Assembly: GCA_007922225.1 (NCBI GenBank)
Contig: ML679961.1
Coordinates: forward strand, 5,935,702 to 5,999,701
Length of the DNA: 64,000 bases
DNA from: Emydura subglobosa
Taxonomy: Eukaryota; Chordata; Testudines; Chelidae
Direction of reading: 5' to 3'
Below the pieces are notes generated by a model. The model did no database searches and had not been told where the DNA came from. It saw only the letters and a program-made list of their open reading frames with translations. The number at the start of each line of letters is the position of its first letter. Position 1 is the first letter of the stretch. This document shows, piece by piece, positions 34,701 to 45,849 of this stretch. The position numbers and the translations under genes were made by a program.

Positions 34701-37154
34701 CCTTCACCTCAATAACGAGACTGTGCATCTTCATGGATAAGCTGCACCGAACCTGAGAGAGGCCTGGGACGTATACCCGTGGCCAACATGTGATCTCGTC
34801 AGTGCCCTCAGACTCAGCCTTTGTTCTTCCTCCATCCGATCTGCAGAGCATTACTAGTCTCAGGCACATCCAAGCCAGGTCCCGCACTCCCTCTTCTCTG
34901 TGAGTCTCTCCACCAGTGGTAACAGCTCCATGTAAAGATTTGCACCCAAGAAGCTATTTGCAGTGCACAAGAAAAACAAATTTTCTAGGTCCTACAAAGC
35001 CATGCGGCGTGTCCTTGAGCTCCATCTACAGGAACCTTATCTATTAACTATTTACATACATACAGGCACTGAGCACTCTCAACACTCAAGACCATCCTCT
35101 GTATTCAGAAAAGCAGACTGGAAAAGTCAGGCCAGGTAGTGCCAGGGTCCTGCTCCTTCCTCTGGCCCTTTATATGAGGCTTTTTCTCCTGCAGGACAAA
35201 GCATTGTGGTCTGAAAGGTACGTGGTCTCCAGCATCCACTGCGTCTTCCTGATGGTGCAGCTTTTCTGTCAGTCCAAGAAGACTCTTCTCCTAGAGGGGG
35301 ACAGCTGGACTCTTTTGGAGATTTCCCTTCCTGGGGAACACAAGCATGGAGGAAGGATGGGCGACAGAGACTGCCAGGCAGTACCGAAGATAGCTGTACA
35401 TCAGTGGCAAAGGCCATAAAGAAAAATGTGTCATCCCTCCCCACAACCGGCATAGAAGAATTTGCCATCTGGGTCACCAAGAATTAAAGAGGGGTGTGCA
35501 GGCCTGCCATCCAGGACTGAGATGGACCATGTTTCAGGCCTTTTCTCCACCAATGAGAGACCAGGAGGCTGAGGGCCAGTCCATCCTCCAGCCATCAAAT
35601 GTCTATCGTGTGTTGTGGTCTCCCTTTATATGCGTTTGCACGGGGGATGCCCTGGGTCTCCAATGGTGAAAACTAGCCCTGCCAGCGCTGCGTCTTTACG
35701 CTGAGCACAAACTAGACAAATCTGCTGCTCCGCATGCCTTAAAGGCAGCACAGATTAATCTCTCAAAAATTCACCGTGGCCATTTTTGCTGTCCAGTTCT
35801 GAGGAAGGAGTGTGGTTTGTTCCTTAAAACTGAAGCAAATTTTACTGAGTTCTAGAGGTAGGGACAAAAATTGAGGCAGATCACTTGTTGTGCAACACTA
35901 AACAGAATAATCCAAAAGGCACAAGTGTTGCAGGCATGAAAATAATTTTTCTGAAGTTTCTCCCATACCATTGGAGGCGTATATAGTAATATGTGTGGTT
36001 TCTTTCCAGAAGTGTTTTGTACTGGAGGCTGAATTCATCACTATATTGGGAAACAGTTCCCAAAAATATGGAGCAGTTTAATTATTAAGAGTAGATTCAT
36101 AGAAAATTGGTGAAGGTATATTTAATAAATGTAGGTAAGAGAAGATTATCACTCCCAGTGGGTTCCCATAGCACCGTTATCGCATCAGTAAAGGGAATAT
36201 CACTGATTTGCAGGATATAGCTATATAAAACCCTTTATCTGAAAGTCATTCTGCTTCCATAAAAATATATCTTTAATTCTGTTCCTTTATTGTTTATTAA
36301 TAAAGAACAAAGGACAGAGGCAATTAATCAAATTTTGTTTCTTAGGAGTTCATCTGTTCTTACTTCATTGTCCTTCCTGCTTATGACTTAATTCTTTCCA
36401 TGGGGTCCTGTCCTCATGCCACAGTCAGAATTTATACTTCACTTGGAAAATAGACAGCTGCAGCCGATACCCTTGAACCTTGTCCTGAGATGGTCCTGGC
36501 CAGTGTCATTGTTCTCCTTTTCTCCCTGTGTGACCGCCTAGCAATCAGCTTATTGCTGGGTGGTGGTATGAGGGTATCAGCTTACTGATCTCCCCCTATT
36601 ACTACTTCTCTTTTCTTTTCATTGCTTTTCCTAATGGAGACCAAACCCCTGCTGGAAAATGAAATGAGTCATAGAGCAGAAAACTCTGCATGTTACAAAG
36701 AACAAACAAGAGTGTGCAGGTAAACCTCCAAGTTATAGAACTCCAAATCCAAAATACCTGGTGTTTCTCCAGCCCCAGCCTAAGAGTAGGCTAAATGTAT
36801 CTCACTCTGATTTCATAACACCAAGGTTGGTGTGCGCATAATATGGAGGTGTTAGTTTTACTCCATAATTCATACTGCAACCAACGTTCCATTAAAAGGC
36901 TTGTTTTGCTCTAGCCCCCCCTGGCTTTTTAGTTGAAGGAGTTGTGGCATCTCGTATTACAGGAGGATAAAGGAGGAATAAAAGTGGCAACAGTTACTTC
37001 CAACTTTTCTATGTGATGGATAGGTTCCAAGAGATTGTGTGGTTATCTTAGAGTTGCCATTATCTGGGTGTTGGTCACTGAAAAATGTTCAGTGTATGAA
37101 TCTGGGTATGAGAATTGTTTATTGAACTCCAGCTTGGGAATGTTTATCATTTAC
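34701..37154. other. Unassigned non-coding DNA
   Basis: No gene or named repeat was found. The segment 36060-36360 is AT-rich. Frames at 35127-35480 and 35174-35419 are mirror shadows. Confidence 0.5.
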
Positions 37155-37157
37155 ACT

Positions 37158-37547
37158 GTAGAAGGGTCGATAGTCCCCAGAGGAGCCCAGGCCACCATTC
37201 TGTTAGACACTATGGACACACATAGTGAGAGACAATCCCTGCCCCCAAAGAGCTTACAGTCAAAGGTTGTGATATTGCAAAGATTCAAAGGCTCAACTTT
37301 AAATGCATGAGTATTTCCACGGATGTCACCGGGATTAGCTCATGTGTAAAAGTCAAACGTGCGTAAACCTTTCCAGGATCAGGGCCTAAACAGACAAAGG
37401 ATGGGGGAAAAAGAAGTATTATTACCCACAGTTTAGACATGGAACTCAGGCGCTGGGAAACTGGCTTATTGCAGCTAACACTGGAAATTGGTGGTACAGC
37501 TGGCAATTTAAACCCATATTTGCCAAGTCCTGTTCCAGTACCTTAAC
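37158..37547 (-). repeat. MIR-like core-SINE, left portion, interrupted by a hAT element
   Basis: In reverse orientation the tail comes first: GAGAGACAATCCCTGCCCCC then AAGAGCTTACAGTCAAAGG near 37230-37265. An unrelated repeat fragment (about 37305-37390) sits within it. The core and tRNA-like head follow (CATGGAACTCAGGCGCTGGG, TTTAAACCCATATTTGCC, CCAGTACCTTAACC). The head is cut at 37547 by the hAT element and resumes at 38025 with ACCTTAACCAC. Confidence 0.65.
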
Positions 37548-38024
37548 CAGAGCCATCCCTTGGGTACGCAAATCGGGGTGACCATCCTGGGCCCTGAACT
37601 TTGGGGGGTCCTGCGTTTCGACATCACAGCAGTGGCATAGCTACGGGTGGGCCATGAAAGCAGGCGCAGCCAGGAAGTTCTGCTGTAGACTGTCCACTTA
37701 AGCTACCTTGGCAACTGGAGGATCGGGCAGATTAGTTTCTTGGCCAGTTGCTTCCCGAACTTCTGGCTCCTGGGTCATGTGACTGGAAGCCGGAAGTTCG
37801 GGAAGCAACCGGCCAAGAATCACTAAGCTGCCCGATGCTCCAGTTGCCAAAGTAGCTTAAGCGGAGCGTAAGCAGCGTCAGCAACAGCAGCCCAACTTGG
37901 CCATGATTTGCAGCCCATGTGGATCGGGGCTGGGGGTGCACAGCTGCCAGCCAGTCATCCTTGGCAGCGTATGGGGGGGGAATGTGATTTGCCCGGGCCC
38001 TGCATCCCCCTAGGGATGGCCCTA
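37548..38024. mobile_element. hAT element, 477 bp, with perfect 8-bp duplication and internal hairpin
   Basis: The left end is CAGAGCCATCCCT and the right end is AGGGATGGCCCTA, inverted repeats with a few differences. The flanks are ACCTTAAC at 37540-37547 and ACCTTAAC at 38025-38032, a perfect 8-bp target duplication. The interior contains a long, about 90 percent identical inverted repeat (37697-37861). No transposase is encoded. Insertion was into a MIR-like SINE, whose sequence can be followed across the empty site. Confidence 0.88.
37697..37861. repeat. Long inverted repeat inside the hAT element
   Basis: The left arm starts CTTAAGCTACCTTGGCAACT and the right arm ends with the inverse (AGTTGCCAAAGTAGCTTAAG). 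The arms are about 73-75 bp and differ at roughly eight positions including a 2-base gap. The centre is a short loop near 37772-37788 (TGGGTCATGTGACT). A transcript would form a stable hairpin of precursor-miRNA size or larger. Confidence 0.9.
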
Positions 38025-38192
38025 ACCTTAACCACACGACATTACTTACTCTTCTGGGAACCTGTTGTAATTTCTCCCAAGTCACAGGGTGGAAGCTGAA
38101 AAGGATAATTTCATTGAGGGCTCCATGACCTCCATGACAAAGTTTTATACTTACTAATGAGTGAGTCTCACACGCAATGAGTGAGACTTGAC

Positions 38193-38282
38193 CTGTCTGA
38201 GTAATATCTCTTACTGGACCAACTTCTGTTGGCGAAAGAAACTTTCAAGGATAAACAGAGCTCTTCTTCTGGTCTGTATAAA
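38193..38282 (-). repeat. Penelope-like end, first of an inverted pair (provisional)
   Basis: On the forward strand it reads GAGTAATATCTCTTACTGGA then CCAACTTCTGTTGGCGAAAG and AACAGAGCTCTTCTTCTGG. On the reverse strand this gives CCAGAAGAAGAGCTCTG, a spacer, then TTGAAAG. That is reminiscent of a degenerate hammerhead core (CUGANGA, stem, GAAA). It pairs with the copy at 38283-38385. Confidence 0.5.
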
Positions 38283-38385
38283 CTAGAAAACTTGTCTCTC
38301 TCACCAACAGAAGTTGGTCCAGTAAGAGATATTACTTCACCTACTTTGTCACTCCTGCTACCACAACACTGAATACAACATCTCA
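38283..38385 (+). repeat. Penelope-like end, second of an inverted pair (provisional)
   Basis: ACTTGTCTCTCTCACCAACAG then AAGTTGGTCCAGTAAGAGAT and ATTACTTCACC runs to CTACCACAACACTGAATACAAC. The first 55 or so bases are the inverse of the neighbouring copy, so the two lie head to head around a short centre. Confidence 0.5.
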
Positions 38386-40139
38386 TTGTTCATCCTATTG
38401 GAGACAAATGAGGCCTCCATTTTCAAAAGTAGCTAGTGATTTGGGGCACATGCTCTGCACTTTCCAAACATGAGGACCCTTGAAGATGTCTCAGGTTAAA
38501 CACCTGAAAATTGAAGCATAGAAAATCACTACTCACTCTTAAAAACTTAGGCTCAGAAACTCTAACTTTGCTTATGAGTAGACCAAGTCAGAAAGCTGTC
38601 ATGTAAAAAGTCAGCAAATTCAAAATAAATTCAATTCCACAGGTTTGTATTTTTTAAATTCAAAGTTCTCAGTTGCAAAAATTTTCAGTTTTTCAATTTT
38701 GAGAATGTGACATTTCCCAGGATAAAACTTGGACTGTTGGACAACTGTGTCCCCTCATTTCTCCAGCTGGGGTATACTGCTTTACTGTGGGAACAACCAC
38801 TCCTGGTCTGTTCTCATTCAGCCTCTAGCATGCTAAATCACTCCCAGCTGAGTTGTATGAGTATTTCTAGCCAGACACTCCTGAATTACATTGCAGAGTG
38901 ACACCAGCAATTCCCAGTCTCAGACTTGTCCCTAGAAATGTGTGTCTTATATTGCCCAGCCCTTTACTTCTGGACTACACAAACCCATACAAAGCCCATC
39001 ATTTCAATAATAGAAAATGATATGCACAAATCCTGTTATCCCAAATGAAGTTATCAAACACTTCAATCCAAACACAGGCTTAGATAAAACAATACAACAA
39101 GTTTATTAGCTACAGAAAGATAGATATTAAGTGATTACAAGTAATGAGGCATAAAAGTCAGAATTGGTTACAGAGAAATAAATGGTAAAATGCAGATTTA
39201 TACCTAACTTAACAAGCAAAGTGAATTTAAGTCAAAACGGTTTCTCGCGTCATATGCCTACAGCAGTCTGGTTGGATTTTTTTCAGCCAGGACCTCTCCC
39301 CCAGTCCAGGGATACTTCTTTTGTCTTTCAATTGTTGATGACGCTGTTAGTAGGATGAGGGGAGAGAGGCAATTTGGGGCCTCTATTCCTCTTTTTTATA
39401 TCTTTTTCTCCTCTTTGAAAATCATCTCCAGGTGGAATTTAGGTGACAGCCAGTCTGTTACACAGGAACTTCCAGTTGTTCCATTGCCAATGTGTAAATT
39501 TCTGGGCCACACCCTTCTTCCTGCCAAAGAACGGCTGCTTTACTAGATGATAGTCCATTTGATTTTGTTAACACTTGGCTGAAATTATAGTTTGTCTTTT
39601 GTCTCTGAGGAACTGGTTTGTGCCTGCTTTTCTAAACTTGGAGCATGTCTCAGTAAAGTCATACAGTAGAATCTAATAACTTTACATACAACTTTGCAAC
39701 GCATTTTACCACGACAATAAAACCTGCAGATTATGAGTTTTTAAAATGATACCTCACAAGGCATACTTTATACAAAATTTATCATAGTCTTGTAGAAAGG
39801 GTGATCATAAGGGTACAGTCTGTCAGAGGACGATTGGTTTTTTAGTTTGTTTTTTTCACCCCTTTGCCTTTGAAAAATGGGGAGGGGGGAAATCAGTAAA
39901 CTGAATAAACAAAAACCAAAAAGCATGAAATAAAAAAATCTCACAAAATCTTTCCATTTGCAGGTCTCATTTCAAAAAAAAATTCACACAAATTTTTGTT
40001 TACAAGAAGAGGCCATCTCTCTTTATGAGTGTTAATATTGGAGTCTTTACAAAACAAGTCAAAAATAATGGAGCAATCTAATTAACTAACAAGGGTTGAG
40101 TCACACTGCCATGGAACACTACATCGATGGGTTGTAGCT
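38386..40139. other. Unassigned; AT-rich, possible repeat remnants
   Basis: There is no gene. Positions 39060-39560 (AACAAGTTTATTAGCTACAG onward) have the character of a dispersed LTR-type repeat, but no ends could be set. Positions 38600-38710 and 39840-40000 are A/T-rich and may be pieces of the fold-back MITE family. Confidence 0.35.
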
Positions 40140-41275
40140 TGTTAGCTTGTCTCACCTGAGAGCCATAGCAGGGGCCCAGAGTTGTGCACTAAAGGGGCAC
40201 TCCACCCAACAAGTAGTGATAGGAAACTGGACCTCCACTGCTGGAGCCCTCACTTGTGGAATCTCACAAGGATCAATTCTGTCTCTGATTCTTTTTAAGC
40301 CTTTACATGCAACTGTTAGGTGAACTGGTAAGACGACTTGGACCGAAGGTCCAGTAATATGCAGCTCACACACAGCTTTCCCTATCCTTCAACACATACG
40401 ACTACAAAAATACCACCAAGATGGCCCAGTGTTTGGACACGATCAGCCCTTTGATGTAGCTTAAGATGAACCTGAGCAAGGCAAAGGTGATGTTGGTGGG
40501 CCGAGAAAAGTATTTTGAGTATACAGTCATGGTCCTGTCTCCATGGATTGAAGGTTCACACCCACAATTGGTCAATTCAGTCTGTAGTTTAGAAGTCTCT
40601 TGGATTCAATGCTCACACTAAGCTCTCACATAACATCCATGTATAATGCTTTTGACCATCTCCAGTTGGGTAGGAGACTCCATCACATTCTAGCAGACGA
40701 TGACCAGGCCTGAGTTATTCATGCTGTTAGCTCCTCTCAGCTGGACTACAACAGTGTGACAAACCCAAACACAAAGCCTTCACCACACAGGAAACTCCTG
40801 CTAGGAAGAAATGCTGCAGTGCATTTCCTCAGCAACACAGGTCACTGGAAACATATCAGATCCATCCTACATTCTCTACGCTGGCTTCCCTTAGAGTATT
40901 AAGTCAAGGTCATGTCCCTTATCTTCAAAGCACTCCATGGCTTGGGCCCAGGGTGTCTAAAGACCCTAGCTCTGGGATGAAGACCATGGTTGACAACTTC
41001 GCTCCTCGGGCACAGTGGAACTCTCTGCAATAAGGGTAAAACTAATCTGTACAGGAGACTGAGCTTCCTTGGGGGCCAATCTAAAACTTTGGAATGAACT
41101 CCCCTGAGAACTAAGCACCATCACAAACCTCACCATTTTCCACTCCAACTCCAAGGTGCAGTTCTTTGACGTTGCCTTTTCTAACAAACTCAGAGCAATG
41201 GGTATGTAAATAAATAAATAAGCCCTAACAAAACAAGACTGTTCACAAGGATGAGAGAACACACACCACATGATG
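40140..41275 (+). mobile_element. L2-clade LINE, reverse transcriptase to 3' end
   Basis: The forward strand shows decayed L2 blocks in order. Near 40245-40300 there is SCGISQGSILSLILFK. Near 40465-40510 the sequence encoding MNLSKAKVMLVGREK corresponds to the LNPDKTEVLLVGR block. Near 40725-40755 SSQLDYNSV appears. Near 40880-40960 there is LRWLPLEY followed by IFKALHGLGPGCLKTL. The YADD box is not recognisable. Stops and frameshifts occur throughout. The element is 5'-truncated and related to the reverse-strand copies at 5165 and 43010. Confidence 0.8.
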
Positions 41276-41786
41276 GAAGTTAGTCACATTGTTTAATGCA
41301 CTTCTGAACAGCACTCAGGTACTAAGGTGATACGCACAGTATAAGAACCTACACAGTACCGAATCAAATAAAACACAATAGCCTCTTAAGATCAATATGT
41401 TGCAAGCCTTGGGAATTTCTATGATACTTGAGTGAAAAAAGTAATATACATTATAAGACTACTGTTGCTCTGAAGAGAGGAACATACAAACATTTTTCTG
41501 TATTGATGTTGTATACTCTGTTTAATCAGAGGCCAGCTGAACCCGATAATAGTGAATAGACTGATGGTTAAGTGGGGCTGTGTTTACATAACTCTCACTT
41601 TTAAAGGTCAGAGATTGCATTTGGGTGGTATCGAGTGGCGGAAGGGTGTTTTATTGAGTTTAGAAAGATGGAAAATTCAGTGCTCAAGCTTTAATGCAAA
41701 AGTTGCCCCAAAGTTTAAAACAGGAAGAAACAAAGAATAAATAAAGCGGAACTGCAGTATCATTTTACTATCATTAATATCATTGT
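41276..41786. other. Unassigned non-coding DNA
   Basis: No feature was recognised. The frame at 41552-41740 has no domain. Confidence 0.5.
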
Positions 41787-41789
41787 ATT

Positions 41790-41945
41790 ATAGCAGTAGC
41801 ATCTAGGAATCCAAATCAGAGATCCGGGCCCCATTGTGCTAGCTTTGTACAAAAAGATGACTCATGTCCTGAAGAGCCTACAAGTACGTCTGAGACAACA
41901 GGCGGATACAACAAATAGACACGGAAGACAAGGAAACAATGAGAT
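41790..41945 (-). repeat. MIR-like SINE tail fragment
   Basis: The sequence CCGGGCCCCATTGTGCTAGC, followed by GTACAAAAAGATG and GAAGAGCCTACAAG, is the inverse of the conserved tail with CCTAGCACAATGGGG that occurs at 15190-15465. Confidence 0.65.
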
Positions 41946-43009
41946 TATGATCTCTGGAGAATGAGTGGCAGTCACAGCTGCCTAATATTATAGTATTTTA
42001 TTTCAAGCCTCTCTGGACTGTGGCTTTTGTTTTTGCCTTTCAGTCAGGACGGTCCCTTATTCAGTAGTAGCAGTGGTATTTACTAAGCAGATTCTACCTT
42101 CAAGCTGTTCACACAGAAGTGTTTGCAGGATTCGGACCCTAATGCAATCCATACCTTCTTCCAATGACAGCTCTTAGGGCAAGCTGTGGACTGTAGAGAG
42201 TCTTCACTGTGAACACGAAATTTGTTTTTTGCAATATATTTGCTCAAAATGCTCCATTTCAGCAAACAATCCTGCTCACCAACTCATTTGCTAGACTATT
42301 CACCAAAAACAAACACAAAAGGTGTGAATGCAGCCAAAGTGAAACCATTTCAAAACTGTAATGTATATTCATAGAACCTTTTCCCTAGCATCTAATCTAT
42401 CTTTACAACAGACATTTCATACCATGCCAAGTCTGGAGATCAAAAAAGCAACAGCAAAAAGAAGAAGAAACGTAATTAGCATAAAGGATAGTAATTAAGT
42501 ATGTAAATATAGTATATGCTGTTCCGTAATTTCATAAGGAAGTGGGGTAAATGGAGATTCAACCCACTGATTAAATTATTGTTTCCTGACTAATCTGAAA
42601 AGACTGCTTGAGAGTTATGAATCTGGCAGCTTCTGCTGGTCATCTTACGAGCATTGTATTAGTACTTCCCAGTCGGCCTATGGAAAAAAGGCCGCTGCAT
42701 GCTATCAGCGTCATTGCTGCCTGTTACCAGGTGTGAGGAAACTCAAACAGAAAAAAGTAGAGAGCCAATTTCTTTAGTCACATAACAAAACTCTGTCCCG
42801 CTAAGGAAGAAAGAAACAAAGATGCATATTTCCAAATGGAACAGAAATGTGGCACAGGATTTCCCAGCAGCTATGAAAAGTCATTGAACTCATGGATATG
42901 CTATCGAAGAATGACTATTTCTCCACATTTTCTCATGTCCAGCTCTGACAATGTGGGCTGAGAGTTTTTTCTTTTTACCATCCGCTACAGGATAGCAATG
43001 GGAGAAGGT
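41946..43009. other. Unassigned non-coding DNA
   Basis: This is AT-rich DNA with no recognised repeat or gene. Confidence 0.5.
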
Positions 43010-43960
43010 GGTAGGCAAAGAAATGAGTCTTCTGTCTCACTGTAAAGGTGGTTGACTTGTACAGGGGGAATTCCACAACCATGGGCGAGCTGCTGTAGCA
43101 ACCCAGTGCCCTGTGCTTACAAATCTCTCTGTAGGCTCCAGTGTCCCTGATGTGATAGATCATGGTCACACACACATGGATGGTACCTGAAATAGCCTGG
43201 AGCCAGTCCATTCAGGTACTTGAAGATCATAGAACCACAGAATCATAGAAGATTAGGGTTGGAAGGGATCTCAGGAGGTCATCTAGTTCAAGGCCCTGCT
43301 CAAAGCAGGACCAACCCCAACTAAATCATCCCAAAGATCCAGTTCCAGACTTTAAACTGAACTAAATATTTGACAGGGAGCTTGGACAGTGAACAGAGCA
43401 CCTGGGTAATGTGTTTTTCATCACCCCATTTTGCTCATAAGATGGCCACCTGAGGTCTGTACCATCAAGAGCTTCTTCATGTCACTCATGTTCATCCCCA
43501 AGTGCTAACACATTGCAGCAGCCAAACTTGGAGGTGACAAACAAAGAATGACCATGGTCTGGATGAAAAGTCTGCATCCAACAGCATGGATGCAACCTCC
43601 TCACCAGCCGAAGATGGTAAAAGACATTTCTGTCTCCTACTGCCTTTTAAGTGCCCAGAAGCAGTTGAGAGTCCTGGATGGAGCTGAGCCCATGCCCCGC
43701 CTTAACAACTGCAGACAGCCGCAATTATAGTCATGTGACAGTTCTGGCCAATTCTCCAAAACGATTTCTTCCCACCACAATTGCCTCGTTCTTGCCGGGG
43801 TTTAGTTTGAGCCAGCTCCTCTCCATCCAGGTGCCTCTCTCATTTAAGCATGGAGAAAGCAGGTTTCTGGGGTGGTCTGTGTTTGATGGGAAGGAGGTAC
43901 AAGGCTGAGGCCCTCTCCCTACCAATCGCACGGATATTCCTGGGGTCTTGTTAACATCCC
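43010..43960 (-). mobile_element. L2-clade LINE fragment, interrupted by a CR1 tail
   Basis: On the reverse strand, the frame at 43731-43931 contains SWLKLNPGKNEAIVVGRNR, the L2 block between the YADD box and the thumb. At 43190-43220 the sequence encodes IFKYLNGLAPGYF, the later HGLAP block. The intervening part is decayed and is split by the CR1 tail at 43222-43335. The copy is dead. Confidence 0.75.
43222..43335 (-). mobile_element. CR1 LINE 3' tail inside L2
   Basis: AATCATAGAAGATTAGGGTTGG, then AGGGATCTCAGGAGGTCATC and CTGCTCAAAGCAGGACCAAC, is the inverse of the CR1 3' end (compare 15838). L2 coding sequence flanks both sides. AAGATC occurs at both edges (43214-43219 and 43336-43341) and may be a short target duplication. 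Confidence 0.8.
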
Positions 43961-44480
43961 TATGAACTGAACGCTTCTGGTGCGTAAGACAGGAGTCATG
44001 ACTGTGCCTCTTGACGGACAGACTTTTTTAAGTTTGATTGTTAATCTGTATGACCAGACTTCTTTTTTTACATTATAGTGGTTTGGGGGGGGGGGGGGGG
44101 AGGCTTGCTTGTTTTTTGCTCACATTCTAACTTCCACAGCTTCTACCAACAATGCCATGGTACCACAGCCACACTGCATGAAAAGCCAGGAGTCCCCTTG
44201 CTTACTGATACTAGTGTTACACATAAAATAGACACACATTCGATCATGAGATAGATCCGTCTTCAGCTGACGACTCCTACCTGAGACTGACCACTCCATG
44301 ATTCTAAATGTAATGGTTCTGTTCTGATTATGTAGAAAAGGCCCCAAAAGACCCCCTACTGCCATTGCACCTGATTTGTCTCTTTCAATCTGGAATAAAT
44401 AACAATCTCTCCTCAATGGAGATTGAACACTGGCGTGGAAAGAATGTTGCAAATTCAGCAAATCTGACCCACTTCTGCCT
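43961..44480. other. Unassigned; contains a poly-G run
   Basis: A run of about 19 G residues lies at 44083-44101 after GTGGTTT. It is a possible sequencing or assembly weak point. The rest is featureless. Confidence 0.5.
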
Positions 44481-44484
44481 ATTT

Positions 44485-44690
44485 TGATCTTGCCAGGTGT
44501 TTGTTATGTGTATTACCATAACATCTAGGATCCCTACGCTTTGACCAGGACCCCACTGTGCTCGGCTGTGTACAAAACACAGAACACAAAGATGGGCCCT
44601 GTCCCAAGAGTTTACAATCTAAATATACAGCAACAGACAACAGATGGATACAGACAAGCAGACGGGAGAGTACCAGGAACAATGATAGGC
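44485..44690 (-). repeat. MIR-like SINE tail fragment
   Basis: GACCAGGACCCCACTGTGCTC, then GTACAAAACACAGAACAC and AAGAGTTTACAATCTAAAT, is the inverse of the conserved SINE tail. Similarity continues into ACAGACAACAGATGG. Confidence 0.7.
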
Positions 44691-45535
44691 TCTGGTCTCA
44701 AGACATAAGCACTCGCCACCACTGCTCCCGCTAACCAAACAAACCAATTTTGGCAGAAGACACTTTGAGAAAGCTCTGGAGATGCTAAAAAAACAGGACT
44801 TGCCTGATGCAGGTTTGTTTTTAAATTGCTACTTCTTCATCAAGAACTCAGAACCACCATGGAACAGGTTATAAATAGCAATTGTGTAAAACCGCTGGCT
44901 GTGGGACGTCATTTCCAAAGTGCAGGGGGACACACCAGGTATGCGCTGTCGTCAGAAGGAATCCTGTGTCATGCTAGATTATTCCAGTGTTACAGATTCA
45001 CCTCCCTGGAGGGCAGATTTTTTGTCTAGGACTTTTCAGTGAAACGAGTGGAAAGTTTGCTACCGTGGCCTCTTCATTCTTGGGCTCTGGTTCTGAGAGA
45101 AGCAATCTGTGGGCTCTGCTCTTGAGGAGTTAAGGCAGATCACACCACTTCACTAGATTATTCTGACAGCACACCCACAGCATCTTCAGAGACTGAACCT
45201 CAGCTGCCTTTTTCAACAGCAAATGATATGCTCACATAGAGACATCTGGACCAACACTAAAGAGCTTTACTGTGAAAAGTCTCAGTTGCTACTGCTAGAG
45301 AATTTCTGGAGAACTGCTGCCAGCATTGTGTGGGTCACAGTTCAGGGAGAGCAGGCTGATTCAGTTTAAAAGGAGTTTCTGAATTCACACATAGAAACAA
45401 AAAAGTCACAGGGGAGGAAAGAGAGGAAATACAGAGAGCCTGCCTTCTGCAAAAGGTTTCTGCTTCTGACTGGAGCATTAACTCCATTATTGGGCAAATC
45501 CCAAATTCAACCTGAGAGACATATGGAAGGCGAGG
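44691..45535. other. Unassigned non-coding DNA
   Basis: No repeat or gene was recognised. Confidence 0.5.
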
Positions 45536-45622
45536 TAATATCTTTTATTGGGCCATCTTCTGTGGGTGAGAGAGACAAGCTCTCAAGCTTACCCAGAGCT
45601 TTTCTGCAAGTCTGTGAAACTT
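45536..45622 (-). repeat. Penelope-like end fragment (provisional)
   Basis: GAGGTAATATCTTTTATTGG then GTGAGAGAGACAAGCTCTCA and AGCTTACCCAGAGCTTTTC is a well preserved member of the family. The reverse strand reads GCAGAAAAGCTCTGGGTAAGC then TTGAGAGCTTGTC, comparable to the hammerhead-like segment near 38240. It abuts the Harbinger MITE at 45624. Confidence 0.5.
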
Positions 45623-45623
45623 A

Positions 45624-45849
45624 GGTCTGGTCTACACTACAGAGTTATGTTGACCTAATTCTGTAAGCGTCTACACTGAAATGCAGCTCCCAATGACATA
45701 GCTCGCCCATTACAAGTTAAATCGGTGCAAGTGGTCCTGGTGAGGACGCACACCGCTGACACAAGAAGCGTAGTGTCTTGAACGTGCAAGACTGATTCAA
45801 TTACTGCGGTGGCTGTATGTTGACCGAATTTTGTAGTGCAGATTTGGCC
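45624..45849. mobile_element. PIF/Harbinger-type MITE
   Basis: The left end GGTCTGGTCTACACTAC follows TTA (45621-45623). The right end is the inverse of GGCCAAATCTGCACTAC and is followed by TTC, one change from TTA. Subterminal blocks GTTGACCTAATTCTGTA and GTTGACCGAATTTTGTA lie near the two ends. No coding capacity is present. Confidence 0.7.

Noticed and set aside
34228..34887. 219-codon reverse-strand open frame
   Set aside because: It lies in the GC-rich interior of a putative transposon, overlaps equally open frames on the other strand, and has no domain or conserved motif.
44083..44101. Poly-G run as a functional G-quadruplex
   Set aside because: It is a single homopolymer, as likely to be a replication or sequencing artefact as a structure. 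It is listed only as composition.
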